Of a DNA stretch of 28,289 nucleotides, positions 15,476 through 24,072 are shown piece by piece. The number at the start of each line of letters is the position of its first letter. Positions within the stretch are counted from its first letter, which is position 1. The position numbers were made by a program, and so were the translations under genes. This DNA is from an uncultured Collinsella sp. GTDB taxonomy: Bacteria > Actinomycetota > Coriobacteriia > Coriobacteriales > Coriobacteriaceae. Below the pieces are notes generated by a model that saw only the letters and a program-made list of their open reading frames with translations, had not been told where the DNA came from and did not search any database. The stretch lies in NCBI GenBank assembly GCA_900540995.1, contig UQHO01000026.1:1-28289 (forward strand), read 5' to 3'.

Positions 15476-16576
15476 ATGGCTGCAATCTTCAATAGTCCCA
15501 GCAAGTACATCCAGGGCCCGGACGAGCTGGCCAAGCTCGGCTCCTATGTCGAGCCGCTCGGCGCTAAGGCCCTCGTTATCGTGACGCCTTCGGGCAAGAA
15601 GCGCGTCGGCGCCAAGATCGAGGGCGGCTTTGCCGAGGCTAAGGCCGAGTTGCTGTTTGAGGACTTTAACGGCGAGTGCTCCAAGGGCGAGGTCGATCGC
15701 CTGGTTGCGCTCGCCCGCGACAACGGTTGCGACATCATCGTCGGCGTCGGTGGCGGCAAGATCCTCGACACCGCGAAGGCTGTCGCCTACTACCTGGAGT
15801 CCCCGGTTATCATTTGCCCCACCATCGCTTCGACCGATGCACCGTGCTCGGCACTTTCGGTGCTCTACACCGATGACGGCCAGTTCGATAAATATCTCTT
15901 CCTTAAGGCAAACCCCAACATTGTCCTGATGGATACGACGGTTATCGCGGCGAGCCCGGTGCGCCTGACGGTTTCCGGTATGGGCGATGCGCTCGCAACC
16001 TACTTTGAGGCCCAGGCGACGCACGATGCCGACGGCGGCACCTGCGCTGGCGGCAAGGGCGGTATGGCTGGTCTGGCACTTGCCAAGCTCTGCTACGAGA
16101 CGCTTATGGCCGATGGCGTCAAGGCCAAGGTCGCGCTGGAGAAGGGTGCGCTCACGCCTGCCGTGGAGCACATCATCGAGGCCAACACGCTGCTTTCGGG
16201 CATTGGCTTTGAGAGCTCGGGCCTTGCTGCTGCTCATGCCATCCACAATGGTCTGACGATGCTGCCCGAGTGCCACGGCATGTATCACGGCGAGAAGGTC
16301 GCCTTTGGCACCATCGTTCAGCTGGTACTCGAGGATGCTCCGACTGAGAAACTCGAGGAAGTCTTGGGCTTCTGCATTGAGCTGGGCCTGCCGGTCACGA
16401 TGAAGGAACTTGGCGTTGCCGAGCTTACACGTGAGCAGGCCATGATTGTTGCCGAGGCCGCGTGCGCGCCCGAGGATACCATGTGCAACATGCCGTTTGA
16501 GGTGACGCCCGAGATGGTCGCCAACGCCATCCTGGGTGCCGACGCACTGGGTCATTATTACCTTATGGATGAGTAA
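15476..16576 (+). CDS. gldA: glycerol dehydrogenase
   Basis: A zinc-dependent dehydrogenase interconverting glycerol and dihydroxyacetone with NAD. The 366-aa length is typical. NAD binding is at GVGGGKILDTAKA (90-102). The substrate-side block is ASTDAPCSALSVLY with Asp121. The zinc ligands fall at Asp171 (GMGDALATYFEA), His254 (LAAAHAIHNG) and His271 (MYHGEKVAFG), the same numbers as in E. coli GldA. The ATG at 15476 has only a weak purine-rich site (GAATGGGAT) 5 nt upstream, and it lies 23 nt after a strong terminator, so either readthrough or a promoter inside the terminator region must express it. A divergent paralogue follows at 16690. Confidence 0.93.
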   Translation: MAAIFNSPSKYIQGPDELAKLGSYVEPLGAKALVIVTPSGKKRVGAKIEGGFAEAKAELLFEDFNGECSKGEVDRLVALARDNGCDIIVGVGGGKILDTAKAVAYYLESPVIICPTIASTDAPCSALSVLYTDDGQFDKYLFLKANPNIVLMDTTVIAASPVRLTVSGMGDALATYFEAQATHDADGGTCAGGKGGMAGLALAKLCYETLMADGVKAKVALEKGALTPAVEHIIEANTLLSGIGFESSGLAAAHAIHNGLTMLPECHGMYHGEKVAFGTIVQLVLEDAPTEKLEEVLGFCIELGLPVTMKELGVAELTREQAMIVAEAACAPEDTMCNMPFEVTPEMVANAILGADALGHYYLMDE

Positions 16577-16588
16577 ACTAAGGTAAGG

Positions 16589-16626
16589 AAGGGGCAAAGC
16601 CGACAAATGGTTTTGCCCCTTTTTGC
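16589..16626 (+). terminator. rho-independent terminator of gldA
   Basis: AAGGGGCAAA (16589-16598) pairs with TTTGCCCCTT (16612-16621) and runs into TTTTT. It lies 13 nt after the gldA stop. Confidence 0.92.
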
Positions 16627-16628
16627 TA

Positions 16629-16659
16629 TGGTGCAAAGGGGTTAGGCTACTTTGCACCA
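16629..16659. promoter_or_regulatory. 10-bp perfect inverted repeat upstream of the second gldA-like gene
   Basis: TGGTGCAAAG (16629-16638) and CTTTGCACCA (16650-16659) are perfect inverted copies separated by 11 nt. They sit directly after the gldA terminator and 30 nt before the next gene. Half-site length and spacing suit a dimeric repressor. A second hairpin attenuating the downstream gene is an alternative. Confidence 0.45.
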
Positions 16660-16689
16660 ATCGGTGTTTGATGAAGGGCGGATTCTCGT

Positions 16690-17757
16690 ATGGCGCTTCC
16701 CATGGTTTATGGCGGTCCCGGCCGGTATGTTCAAGGGCCGGGCGAACTTTCGCGTCAGGGCAGGTATTTGTCATGGTTGGGCTGCGCTGCCTATGTCTTG
16801 TTTGACCAGGGCACCGAGGATCGGCTGTGCAGGCAGATCGTCGATGGATTTCTGGATGAAGATCTAAGCGAGCCGTTCTTTAAGATTTACAACGGTCCGT
16901 GTACGGAAGATGCCGTTGTCGAAATGGCCAAGGAAGCCCAGGCTGAGTATTGCGACATGGTGGTGGGCATTGGCGGCGGCAAGATGCTCGATATCGCAAA
17001 GGCCGTTGCGTTTTATGCTGAGCTGCCGTTGTGCGTATGCCCCACGGCGGCCTCGATGGATGGTCCGTGCAGCGCGATTTCGGTGCTGTATCACGAGGAT
17101 GGGTCGTTCGACCGCTATCTGATGCTCGAGAAGAATCCAGATCTGGTCGTGGTCGATACCAACGTGGTCGCGGCGGCCCCGCTGCGCATGACGGTCGCTG
17201 GTATGGGCGACGCGCTGGCAACGTACTTCGAGGCGCGTTCGTGCGCCGCGGCGCACGGCGCCAACGAACACGGTGGCGCGCCGGGGCACTTGGCTCTGGT
17301 TGCGGCTCGCGCCTGCTATGACACGCTCATGGAGTGCGGCGTCGCTGCCAAGTGCGATCTCAAAAAGGGCCGTATATCGCCGGCGGTTGAGCGCCTAATC
17401 GAGTGCAACATCCTGCTTTCGGGCGTTGGCTTTGAGAGCGGTGGCCTGGCGTTGGCGCATGCCATCGCCAACGGTCTGACGATTCTGCCCGAGTGCAAGG
17501 CCATGCATGGCGAGGCCGTGGCATTTGGCCTGGTAGTCCAGCTTCGCCTGGAGCGTGCGCCCGAGCTTGCCGAGGTGCTTGAGTTTTGCCAGCGTGTCGG
17601 CCTGCCGACGACGCTTGAGGAGCTGGGCCTTGGTGAGATCTCGGAAGCCGATCTGCTGGCCGTTGCGAATGCTGCCTTCCAAAACGAGCGAAATATGGCC
17701 AACGAACAGACAAAGGTGACCAGACAAAAACTCGTCGAGCTCATGCGTGCGGAGTAG
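16690..17757 (+). CDS. glycerol dehydrogenase-like protein, divergent paralogue
   Basis: A 355-aa member of the GldA family, clearly related along its length to the neighbouring gldA product (GIGGGKMLDIAKAVAFY, GMGDALATYFEAR, LLSGVGFESGGLALAHAIANGLTILPEC). The predicted zinc ligands Asp174, His257 and His273 are kept, as is the substrate-side Asp124. The surrounding pocket motif is ASMDGPCSAISVLY instead of ASTDAPCSALSVLY, so the substrate may differ (another polyol or hydroxyketone). The N-terminus is also less conserved. AGGGCGG lies 8 nt before ATG 16690. The gene has its own terminator and a possible operator, so it is controlled apart from gldA. Enzyme class is secure; substrate is not. 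Confidence 0.88.
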   Translation: MALPMVYGGPGRYVQGPGELSRQGRYLSWLGCAAYVLFDQGTEDRLCRQIVDGFLDEDLSEPFFKIYNGPCTEDAVVEMAKEAQAEYCDMVVGIGGGKMLDIAKAVAFYAELPLCVCPTAASMDGPCSAISVLYHEDGSFDRYLMLEKNPDLVVVDTNVVAAAPLRMTVAGMGDALATYFEARSCAAAHGANEHGGAPGHLALVAARACYDTLMECGVAAKCDLKKGRISPAVERLIECNILLSGVGFESGGLALAHAIANGLTILPECKAMHGEAVAFGLVVQLRLERAPELAEVLEFCQRVGLPTTLEELGLGEISEADLLAVANAAFQNERNMANEQTKVTRQKLVELMRAE

Positions 17758-17780
17758 GGAGTCGCGCGAGCACCAAAGAA

Positions 17781-17814
17781 GGCGGGGCAGACCTGTAATG
17801 AGGTCTGCCCCGCC
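17781..17814. terminator. bidirectional terminator between convergent genes
   Basis: GGCGGGGCAGACCT (17781-17794) pairs perfectly with AGGTCTGCCCCGCC (17801-17814) around GTAATG. The plus strand continues TTTGCC and the minus strand TTCTTTGG. It serves the gldA-like gene and the converging hydroxyacid dehydrogenase. Confidence 0.9.
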
Positions 17815-17823
17815 TTTGCCTGC

Positions 17824-18780
17824 CTACAACTCGCAGACGTTCTGGGCGCGGCCCTCAACGTAGGCGACGACGTTGTCGAACTCGATCTTGGCGCGGCGCT
17901 GCATGGCCTCGTGCGTAAGGAAGCCAACGTGCGGGGTAAAGATGCAGTTCTTGGCGTTGACAAGTGCGTAGTCGGTAGGGATCGGCGGTTCCATGTCAAA
18001 GACGTCGATGCCGGCACCGGCGAGCTTGTCATCGTTGAGTGCCTGTGCGAGGGCATCGTTATCCACGATGGCGCCACGGGCGCAGTTGATAAAGACAGCG
18101 CCGTCCCTCATTTGAGCGAACTGCTCGGCGCCAAAGCTCTTGCGCGTGACGTCGTTGTTGGGCAGGTGCAGACTCACGATATCGGACTCGGCAAGCAGCT
18201 GCTCGAGCGAGACCTGCTCAATACCTGCTTCGGCTGCCTCGGGATGTTTGTGACGCGCGTAGCCCAGCACGCGGGCGCCAAAGGCCTTAAAGAGGCGGCC
18301 CGTGGCGCAACCGATCTTGCCGCAGCCCACGATGCCTACGGTCTTGCCGCAGATCTCGATGCCCATAAGGCCGGCGCTCGTCTTGCCGGCACGAACGGCG
18401 GCGTCGGCGGCACCCACCTTGCGCAGCACGTCGATGGTGAGGCCAAGGGCGAGCTCGGCGACTGAGACATCGGAGTAGCCGGCGCAGTTGCGTACCTCAA
18501 CACTGCGCTCGCGGCAGGCGGAAAGCCCCACGTGATCGATACCGGTAAAGGCGACGGCGATCATCTTGAGCGCGTCGGCGCCTGCGACGACCTCGGCAGG
18601 GTAGGGGTTGTTGGCGATCATGACGACCTCGGCGCCCTCGCTGCGGCGGGCGAGCTCGGCCGGATCGGTGGTCTTGGTGTCAAAGTAGACAAACTCGTGA
18701 CCGGCTTCCTTGAGCGGCGCGGCAAGCTCGTCGATGGTCTGCGTGGGTACGCCTAGCGGCTCGAGCAGTGCAATCCTCAT
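17824..18780 (-). CDS. D-isomer-specific 2-hydroxyacid dehydrogenase
   Basis: A 318-aa NAD(P)-dependent oxidoreductase of the D-lactate/phosphoglycerate dehydrogenase superfamily, cytosolic. The Rossmann motif is VGIVGCGKIG (148-157). The catalytic triad is Arg235 (NCARGAIVD), Glu264 (DVFDMEPP) and His284 (FTPHVGF). The second strand ends GYARHKH with an arginine and no acidic residue, which leans toward NADPH, but this is inference. The substrate (glycerate, hydroxypyruvate, a branched 2-ketoacid) cannot be read. GAGGAG precedes ATG 18780 by 7-8 nt. It is monocistronic, ending in a bidirectional terminator, and divergent from the ferredoxin gene across 157 nt. It adds to the run of redox-balancing dehydrogenases in this region. 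Confidence 0.92.
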   Translation of the reverse strand: MRIALLEPLGVPTQTIDELAAPLKEAGHEFVYFDTKTTDPAELARRSEGAEVVMIANNPYPAEVVAGADALKMIAVAFTGIDHVGLSACRERSVEVRNCAGYSDVSVAELALGLTIDVLRKVGAADAAVRAGKTSAGLMGIEICGKTVGIVGCGKIGCATGRLFKAFGARVLGYARHKHPEAAEAGIEQVSLEQLLAESDIVSLHLPNNDVTRKSFGAEQFAQMRDGAVFINCARGAIVDNDALAQALNDDKLAGAGIDVFDMEPPIPTDYALVNAKNCIFTPHVGFLTHEAMQRRAKIEFDNVVAYVEGRAQNVCEL

Positions 18781-18937
18781 CTATGGGCTCCTCTGTATAA
18801 ACCTATTCGGTAGGGCTGGTATTAGATTGTAGGGTTCTTTGTCACCAAAGGTACTCTGCATGTAATTTGGCCGAGGTGTGAGCTGTTAGCGTATCATTAT
18901 CTATCGCTTGTTTGCACTGCTCAGGGAGGGGCCGCGC

Positions 18938-20191
18938 ATGGCGCAGGAACACGATCTGTTTGATGACATTATCGAGATCAGCAAGGGTTTCGATTTCCTT
19001 AAAAACCCGCTTGGCGGCGTGACCGACGCGCTCGATCCATCGACGCCGCAGTGGAATCCTGCCGACTATAAGGAGCGTCCGCGCGGAAACACCATTCCGT
19101 GCCTGGCCTGCAAAAACGAGAAGAGCGGCTGCACCGCGTGCATGGATGTGTGCCCGGTCAACGCCATCGAGGTCGAAGAGGACGCTATCGAGATCCTCGA
19201 TACCTGTCGCAAGTGCGGCCTGTGCGCTGCTGCCTGCCCGACTGAGGCGATTATCTCGCCGCGCCTGGCGCCCAAAAACCTTTACGACGACATTGTCTCG
19301 GCTGCCACGAGCCACGAGACCGCCTACGTTACCTGCACGCGCGCGTTGAAGCGCATGCCGCGAGAGAACGAGGTCGTCGTTGCCTGCGTGGGCGATATTA
19401 CGGCCGAGACCTGGTTCTCGGTGCTGGCAGACTATCCCAACGTGAGCGTCTACCTGCCGCTGGGCGTGTGCGATAAGTGCCGCAACACCGGTGGCGAGGA
19501 TATTCTGGGCGAGGCCATCGCCACTGCCGAGGAGTGGGCCGGTACGGGTATGGGCCTGGAGGTCGACCCCAAGAGTCTCAAATGCCACAAGCGCCGCGAG
19601 TACGAGCGCAAGGAGTACATGGAAAAGATCGCCCGCACCACGGGCTTGACCGTGACCAAGCTCAACCCGGCAACGGCGGCACTGGCTTCGGTGACGCAGA
19701 AGTTGAAGGCCCACCGTCACCAGATCACGCAGCTCGAGCGCACGCTCAACACCATGTGCGGCACCACGACGGCCAAACGCCGCCGTTCGCTTACGCACGG
19801 CCGTCAGCTGGTGCTCTCAACACTGCAAAACCATCCGGAGCTTGCCCAGAATATACAGGTGAGCACGCCGGAGTGCGACTTTGACAAGTGCACGTCGTGC
19901 GGTGAGTGCGTTAACGTGTGCCCCACGTTTGCCTGCGATCTGGTGGGAAGCGGCCGCTTTGCACTGGAGTCCACGTATTGCCTGGGCTGCGGCGCCTGCG
20001 TCAAGGTATGTCCCGAGCATGCGCTCAAGCTCGTTGAGCACGATGCATCCAACCTGGTTGTCGTCGATCCCGAGGCCGAGGAAAAGGCCGCCCAGAAGGC
20101 CAAAGCCCACGAAGAGGCCGAGAAGGTCAAGGCCGAGGCAAAGGCCAAGCTCGACAAGATGCTCGACCAAGTGGAGAAGCTCGCGGACTAG
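18938..20191 (+). CDS. multi-cluster 4Fe-4S ferredoxin-domain protein
   Basis: A 417-aa soluble protein with two ferredoxin modules. The first has Cys55, 58, 65, 68 and 72 followed by Cys90, 93, 96 and 100. The second has Cys318, 321, 324 and 328, then Cys348, 351, 354 and 358. Together this allows up to four [4Fe-4S] clusters. Between them (about 130-300) is a domain with VVVACVGDITAETW and LGVCDKC, reminiscent of CxxC-bearing electron-transfer subunits, then a basic helical stretch. The C-terminus (380-417) is a lysine/glutamate/alanine coiled coil. ATG 18938 is chosen because AGGGAGG lies upstream; the frame extends 10 codons further. No catalytic subunit is encoded beside it, so the electron partner is unknown. 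Confidence 0.85.
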   Translation: MAQEHDLFDDIIEISKGFDFLKNPLGGVTDALDPSTPQWNPADYKERPRGNTIPCLACKNEKSGCTACMDVCPVNAIEVEEDAIEILDTCRKCGLCAAACPTEAIISPRLAPKNLYDDIVSAATSHETAYVTCTRALKRMPRENEVVVACVGDITAETWFSVLADYPNVSVYLPLGVCDKCRNTGGEDILGEAIATAEEWAGTGMGLEVDPKSLKCHKRREYERKEYMEKIARTTGLTVTKLNPATAALASVTQKLKAHRHQITQLERTLNTMCGTTTAKRRRSLTHGRQLVLSTLQNHPELAQNIQVSTPECDFDKCTSCGECVNVCPTFACDLVGSGRFALESTYCLGCGACVKVCPEHALKLVEHDASNLVVVDPEAEEKAAQKAKAHEEAEKVKAEAKAKLDKMLDQVEKLAD

Positions 20192-20218
20192 CTAGCGACC
20201 CCAATCTCTGCTTCATTT

Positions 20219-20268
20219 GCGCCGCCGTGGTGTCCGGATTAGCCCGGATGCTGCGGCGGCGCTATACT
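20219..20268 (+). promoter_or_regulatory. hairpin abutting a -10 box upstream of ychF
   Basis: GCGCCGCCG (20219-20227) pairs with CGGCGGCGC (20254-20262), and inside it TCCGG (20233-20237) with CCGGA (20244-20248), all on one axis. TATACT (20263-20268) follows immediately and would be a good -10, placing a start about 30 nt before the GTG. The hairpin has no U-tract. It may end the ferredoxin transcript or occlude the promoter. Confidence 0.45.
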
Positions 20269-20305
20269 TATGCAGTTTGAAATACTTGTACCAAAAGGAG
20301 CTGTC

Positions 20306-21382
<1,077 letters not shown>

Positions 21383-21393
21383 GGACGACGCAT

Positions 21394-21777
21394 ATGTTCA
21401 AATATGGCAAAAAAGCCGGCTACATGGGCATCGCGCTGCTCGTGCTTGCGGTGCTTCCGCTCGTGCTTGCGGTGTGCGTCCTTCCCAACATTGGACCCGA
21501 GGTGGCAACGAAGTTCAACGCCGCCGGCGAGGCGACGCGGTGGGGCAAGAGCTACGAGCTGCTGGCGCTGCCGGTGCTCAACCTGCTGCTCGGCGTGGCG
21601 ACGTACTTTACGGCAGGGCGCCAGGCTAAGAACAATGAGGACTCTGCCGCCATGGCGCGCATCGTGTGCGAACGCTACCTGCGCAACGGTTGCATCACGG
21701 GTGTGTTCCTCAACGTGATCAACGTTTACTTTATGTACTCGGCGATTACCGGAACGGGCTTTGGCTTTGGTTTCTAG
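21394..21777 (+). CDS. DUF1648 membrane protein
   Basis: A 127-aa protein with three probable membrane segments at about residues 10-32 (GIALLVLAVLPLVLAVCVL), 52-72 (LLALPVLNLLLGVATYFTA) and 97-120 (NGCITGVFLNVINVYFMYSAIT). The first loop, PNIGPEVATKFNAAGEATRWG, matches the DUF1648 signature (P-x-I-P-x-H-F-N-x-x-G). That domain is found in SdpI-like immunity proteins and in many small proteins of unknown role. The start codon is 11 nt after ychF, whose stop overlaps the AAGGA site, so the two are co-transcribed. No terminator was seen before the convergent gene at 21787. Family is fairly certain; function unknown. Confidence 0.85.
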   Translation: MFKYGKKAGYMGIALLVLAVLPLVLAVCVLPNIGPEVATKFNAAGEATRWGKSYELLALPVLNLLLGVATYFTAGRQAKNNEDSAAMARIVCERYLRNGCITGVFLNVINVYFMYSAITGTGFGFGF

Positions 21778-21786
21778 CTTGTCCTT

Positions 21787-22176
21787 TTAGGCAACGAGCC
21801 TGCAAGCATATTCAATGGCTGCTGCGAGGCCGCCGCTCGATCGTGGTTGAAAGGCTACATCGGCGGCGGCCTCGTTTTCGTATCCGGCGCCGCGAAGGGC
21901 GAGTGCTATGCCGGCTTCTAAAAGGAGCGGCAGGCCGCGTTGGCTGGTTGCGATTACGGCGGCCTGATTGAGCGAGCAGCCGTGCGTTTGGCATTGGATG
22001 GCAAGTTCACCTTGCGCCGGGCAAGGGACCAGAACAGCGGCAACGCGACTTGATAGCAATGCAAATGCCGTGCGCTCATCGGGCGAAAGGCATGCAGCTT
22101 CAACGACGACGAGCTTGGGCGGCGCGCTGTTTGTGCGAGGCGTGGCTCGGTACATGCGGACCGAAGAACCCGACAT
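21787..22176 (-). CDS. unknown 129-aa protein paired with an XRE regulator
   Basis: I do not recognise this protein. It is rich in alanine and leucine, has no signal peptide, and shows an alternating strand/helix pattern (KLVVVEA, AAVLVPCP, LPLLLEAGIALALRGAGYE, GGLAAAIEYACRLVA) that suggests a small alpha/beta fold with several cysteines. ATG 22176 is chosen over an ATG 8 codons earlier because CAGGAG lies 6 nt before it. It is transcribed divergently from the 72-aa XRE regulator, and its promoter region contains a perfect 24-bp palindrome that the regulator probably binds. The arrangement resembles regulator/effector pairs such as toxin-antitoxin or metabolic switches, but no toxin motif is visible. 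Codon use fits the host. Confidence 0.65.
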   Translation of the reverse strand: MSGSSVRMYRATPRTNSAPPKLVVVEAACLSPDERTAFALLSSRVAAVLVPCPAQGELAIQCQTHGCSLNQAAVIATSQRGLPLLLEAGIALALRGAGYENEAAADVAFQPRSSGGLAAAIEYACRLVA

Positions 22177-22199
22177 AGAAAACTCCTGTGTATTCGGCA

Positions 22200-22223
22200 A
22201 AACGTAAACTATAGTTTACGTTT
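22200..22223. promoter_or_regulatory. perfect 24-bp palindromic operator with back-to-back -10 boxes
   Basis: The left half AAACGTAAACTA (22200-22211) is exactly mirrored by TAGTTTACGTTT (22212-22223). The centre ACTATAGT supplies TATAGT as a possible -10 on each strand, so one dimer or pair of dimers would block both divergent promoters. It lies 24 nt from the minus-strand start codon and 30 nt from the XRE gene. Confidence 0.75.
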
Positions 22224-22252
22224 ATGTTCGGCTCCATTTCAAACTCGGCTGC

Positions 22253-22471
22253 ATGGACGAACGTGCGAAACAGATTCTTGGCAGGCGGGTCGAAGAGACA
22301 CGCAGGGACCTTGGTATCTCCAAGGTTGATTTTTGTGTGGCGACAGGAATCAGCCGACCCTACCTCGACCGAATCGAAGATGGAACGGCAAATTTCACGC
22401 TCAAGGTTCTATTTAAGATCGCGCCCGCACTCGGCATGACGGTGTCAGAGCTTCTCGAAGGTATCGAATAG
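22253..22471 (+). CDS. XRE-family helix-turn-helix regulator
   Basis: A 72-aa DNA-binding protein consisting almost wholly of a Cro/CI-type helix-turn-helix: LGRRVEETRRDLGISKVDFCVATGISRPYLDRIEDGTANFTLKVLFKIAPALGMTVSELL. The recognition helix lies at about residues 33-41 (SRPYLDRIE). No extra ligand domain is present. The ATG at 22253 has no clear ribosome-binding site; the predicted start of transcription in the palindrome leaves only about 30 nt of leader. By position it should bind the 24-bp palindrome and control itself and the divergent 129-aa gene. Confidence 0.88.
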   Translation: MDERAKQILGRRVEETRRDLGISKVDFCVATGISRPYLDRIEDGTANFTLKVLFKIAPALGMTVSELLEGIE

Positions 22472-22505
22472 GGCATTCCCGCTGCTATTTGACGCTCTTT
22501 GGGCG

Positions 22506-22749
22506 GGTCCCCCTGGTTGCGATGTGCAAAATCGCGAGTATTCAGCACCCGTTCAGCCGTAGATGGTAGCTCGCGCGGCTGGCTTTGCCTTTTTGGCAGT
22601 AGTTAATCCACACGCTAGATGAAAATGAGGAATAAATATTTACTAGACGGCCCCTTCATCCTAAAAGTTCGTCTAACAGTCGGTCGAATCTATGCCTCCG
22701 GCGGAGAGATTGCAGAATACTCCGATTTTTGCACGGCCCGAGGGGGACC
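22506..22749. mobile_element. 244-bp MITE-like element with imperfect terminal inverted repeats
   Basis: The left end (22506-22547) and right end (22711-22749) are inverted copies. Shared blocks in order are GGTCCCCCT, then TGCAAAATCG (left) or TGCAAAAATCG (right, reversed), then GAGTATTC, then GCA. Small indels separate the blocks. The interior is AT-rich, has a TAGACG/CGTCTA dyad (about 22646-22676) and no transposase. The 22472-22791 interval holds no supported gene. Confidence 0.55.
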
Positions 22750-22791
22750 ACCTGTCGTTTAAGGCTGCGATAAGTGGAACTGCCTTAGGGA

Positions 22792-23805
22792 TTACGCCAT
22801 CGGGATGCGATCGTGGTTGACTTGGCTGTAGAACAGGCGCTGAATCTCGGCCGCATCACGTGACTGGCCGAGTGCCCACATGGTTTTGGCCACGAGCGTC
22901 TCGGTGGTCATGTCATCGCCGCGCAGAATGCCCGGATGATCGGCGTAAGCGCGGCCGACCTCATAAACGCCCAGGTCGAGGCCCTCTTCGGGGACCTGCG
23001 TAGTCATAACGACGGTGCGGCCCGAATCGACCCAGCGGAAAATTGCCTCTTGGAACGACTCGCCCGACTCACCAAACTCGGGGATACCGCCAATGCCAAA
23101 GGTCTCCAGAATCACGGCGTCGTAGCTATCGGCAAGGGCGTCGAGGATGCCCGGGTTTACGCCGGGCGTAAGCTTGAGTACAAATACGCGCGGGTCGATG
23201 CTGTCGTAGAAACGAACCGGGTTCTCGTTCTGGTGAGTGCCGTGGAGTCCGTTGCGAACGATGCGGTCGTTGCGGATATAGGCAATGGGCGGATAGTTGA
23301 CGCTAATGAACGCATTAAAGCTCATGGTGCGCTGCTTGCGGGCACGCGCGCCGGCAATGGCTACGCCGCCAAACACGATCGAGACGTCGTGCGAGTGCTC
23401 GTCGAGCGCATAGAGCAGGCTCTGGTACAGGTTGAGCTTGGCGTCGGTAAATGGATTGCCCATGGGCTTTTGCGAGCCGGTGAGCACGATGGGCTTGGGG
23501 CTGTCCTGAATCAGGTAGGAAAGCGCTGCCGCGGTGTAGCTCATGGTGTCGGTGCCGTGCAGAATCACGAAACCGTCGTGGTCGGCATAACCCTCGACGA
23601 TGACGTCGCGGATACGCATCCAGTCACTGGGGCGCATGTTGGTGCTGTCGATGTTCATGGGCTGCACGACGTCGAGCTCGCAGAGCCCCGAGATCTCGGG
23701 GACGCTCTGGGCGAGCTCCTCACCGGTCAGGGCGGGGGAGAGGCCGTTGCCGTCCTCGGTCGATGCGATGGTGCCGCCCGTGGCGATGAGAAGGATGCGC
23801 TTCAT
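22792..23805 (-). CDS. ansA: type I (cytosolic) L-asparaginase
   Basis: Hydrolyses asparagine to aspartate and ammonia. The 337-aa protein has the two family signatures: ATGGTIAS (8-15) with nucleophile Thr12, and HGTDTMSYTAAALSYL (83-98) with Thr85 and Asp86. Lys113 in VLTGSQKP completes the active site. There is no signal peptide, which with the overall similarity to AnsA points to the cytosolic low-affinity type. ATG 23805 has AGGAA 9 nt upstream; a further 24 in-frame codons are not supported. It is monocistronic, divergent from guaA. Downstream only a weak hairpin (AAGGC/GCCTT near 22761-22786) precedes the MITE-like element. Confidence 0.95.
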   Translation of the reverse strand: MKRILLIATGGTIASTEDGNGLSPALTGEELAQSVPEISGLCELDVVQPMNIDSTNMRPSDWMRIRDVIVEGYADHDGFVILHGTDTMSYTAAALSYLIQDSPKPIVLTGSQKPMGNPFTDAKLNLYQSLLYALDEHSHDVSIVFGGVAIAGARARKQRTMSFNAFISVNYPPIAYIRNDRIVRNGLHGTHQNENPVRFYDSIDPRVFVLKLTPGVNPGILDALADSYDAVILETFGIGGIPEFGESGESFQEAIFRWVDSGRTVVMTTQVPEEGLDLGVYEVGRAYADHPGILRGDDMTTETLVAKTMWALGQSRDAAEIQRLFYSQVNHDRIPMA

Positions 23806-23882
23806 GCTGGTATTCCTATCGTATTTGCCGCCGCAGAGGCGGAGTCGTTCGGCAGTATTGTGGCACAGGGCGTCCAATGTTC

Positions 23883-23909
23883 AAACGTATTACATCATCT
23901 GTAACGTTT
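23883..23909. promoter_or_regulatory. inverted repeat between ansA and guaA
   Basis: AAACGTATTACA (23883-23894) and TGTAACGTTT (23900-23909) are inverted copies apart from a 2-nt insertion. A second GTAAC copy follows at about 23911. It lies in the 267-nt divergent region, which shows no purine riboswitch core. Operator function is inference. Confidence 0.35.
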
Positions 23910-24072
23910 GGTAACACTTCAATCGCCGTCAAATAGGGCCCAGGTCGTGCGTTTGCCGTGCGCTGATGGCTGCGAGGGACGAGAAACCCCATATAACGTG
24001 TACACTATGAAAGCTGTTTTCGTTTATTCGCGCGGGTGGGCACCGGCTCCCCGCCAACAAGAGGGGGAAACC

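Noticed and set aside
23806..24072. Purine or guanidine riboswitch before guaA
   Set aside because: No purine riboswitch core was seen.
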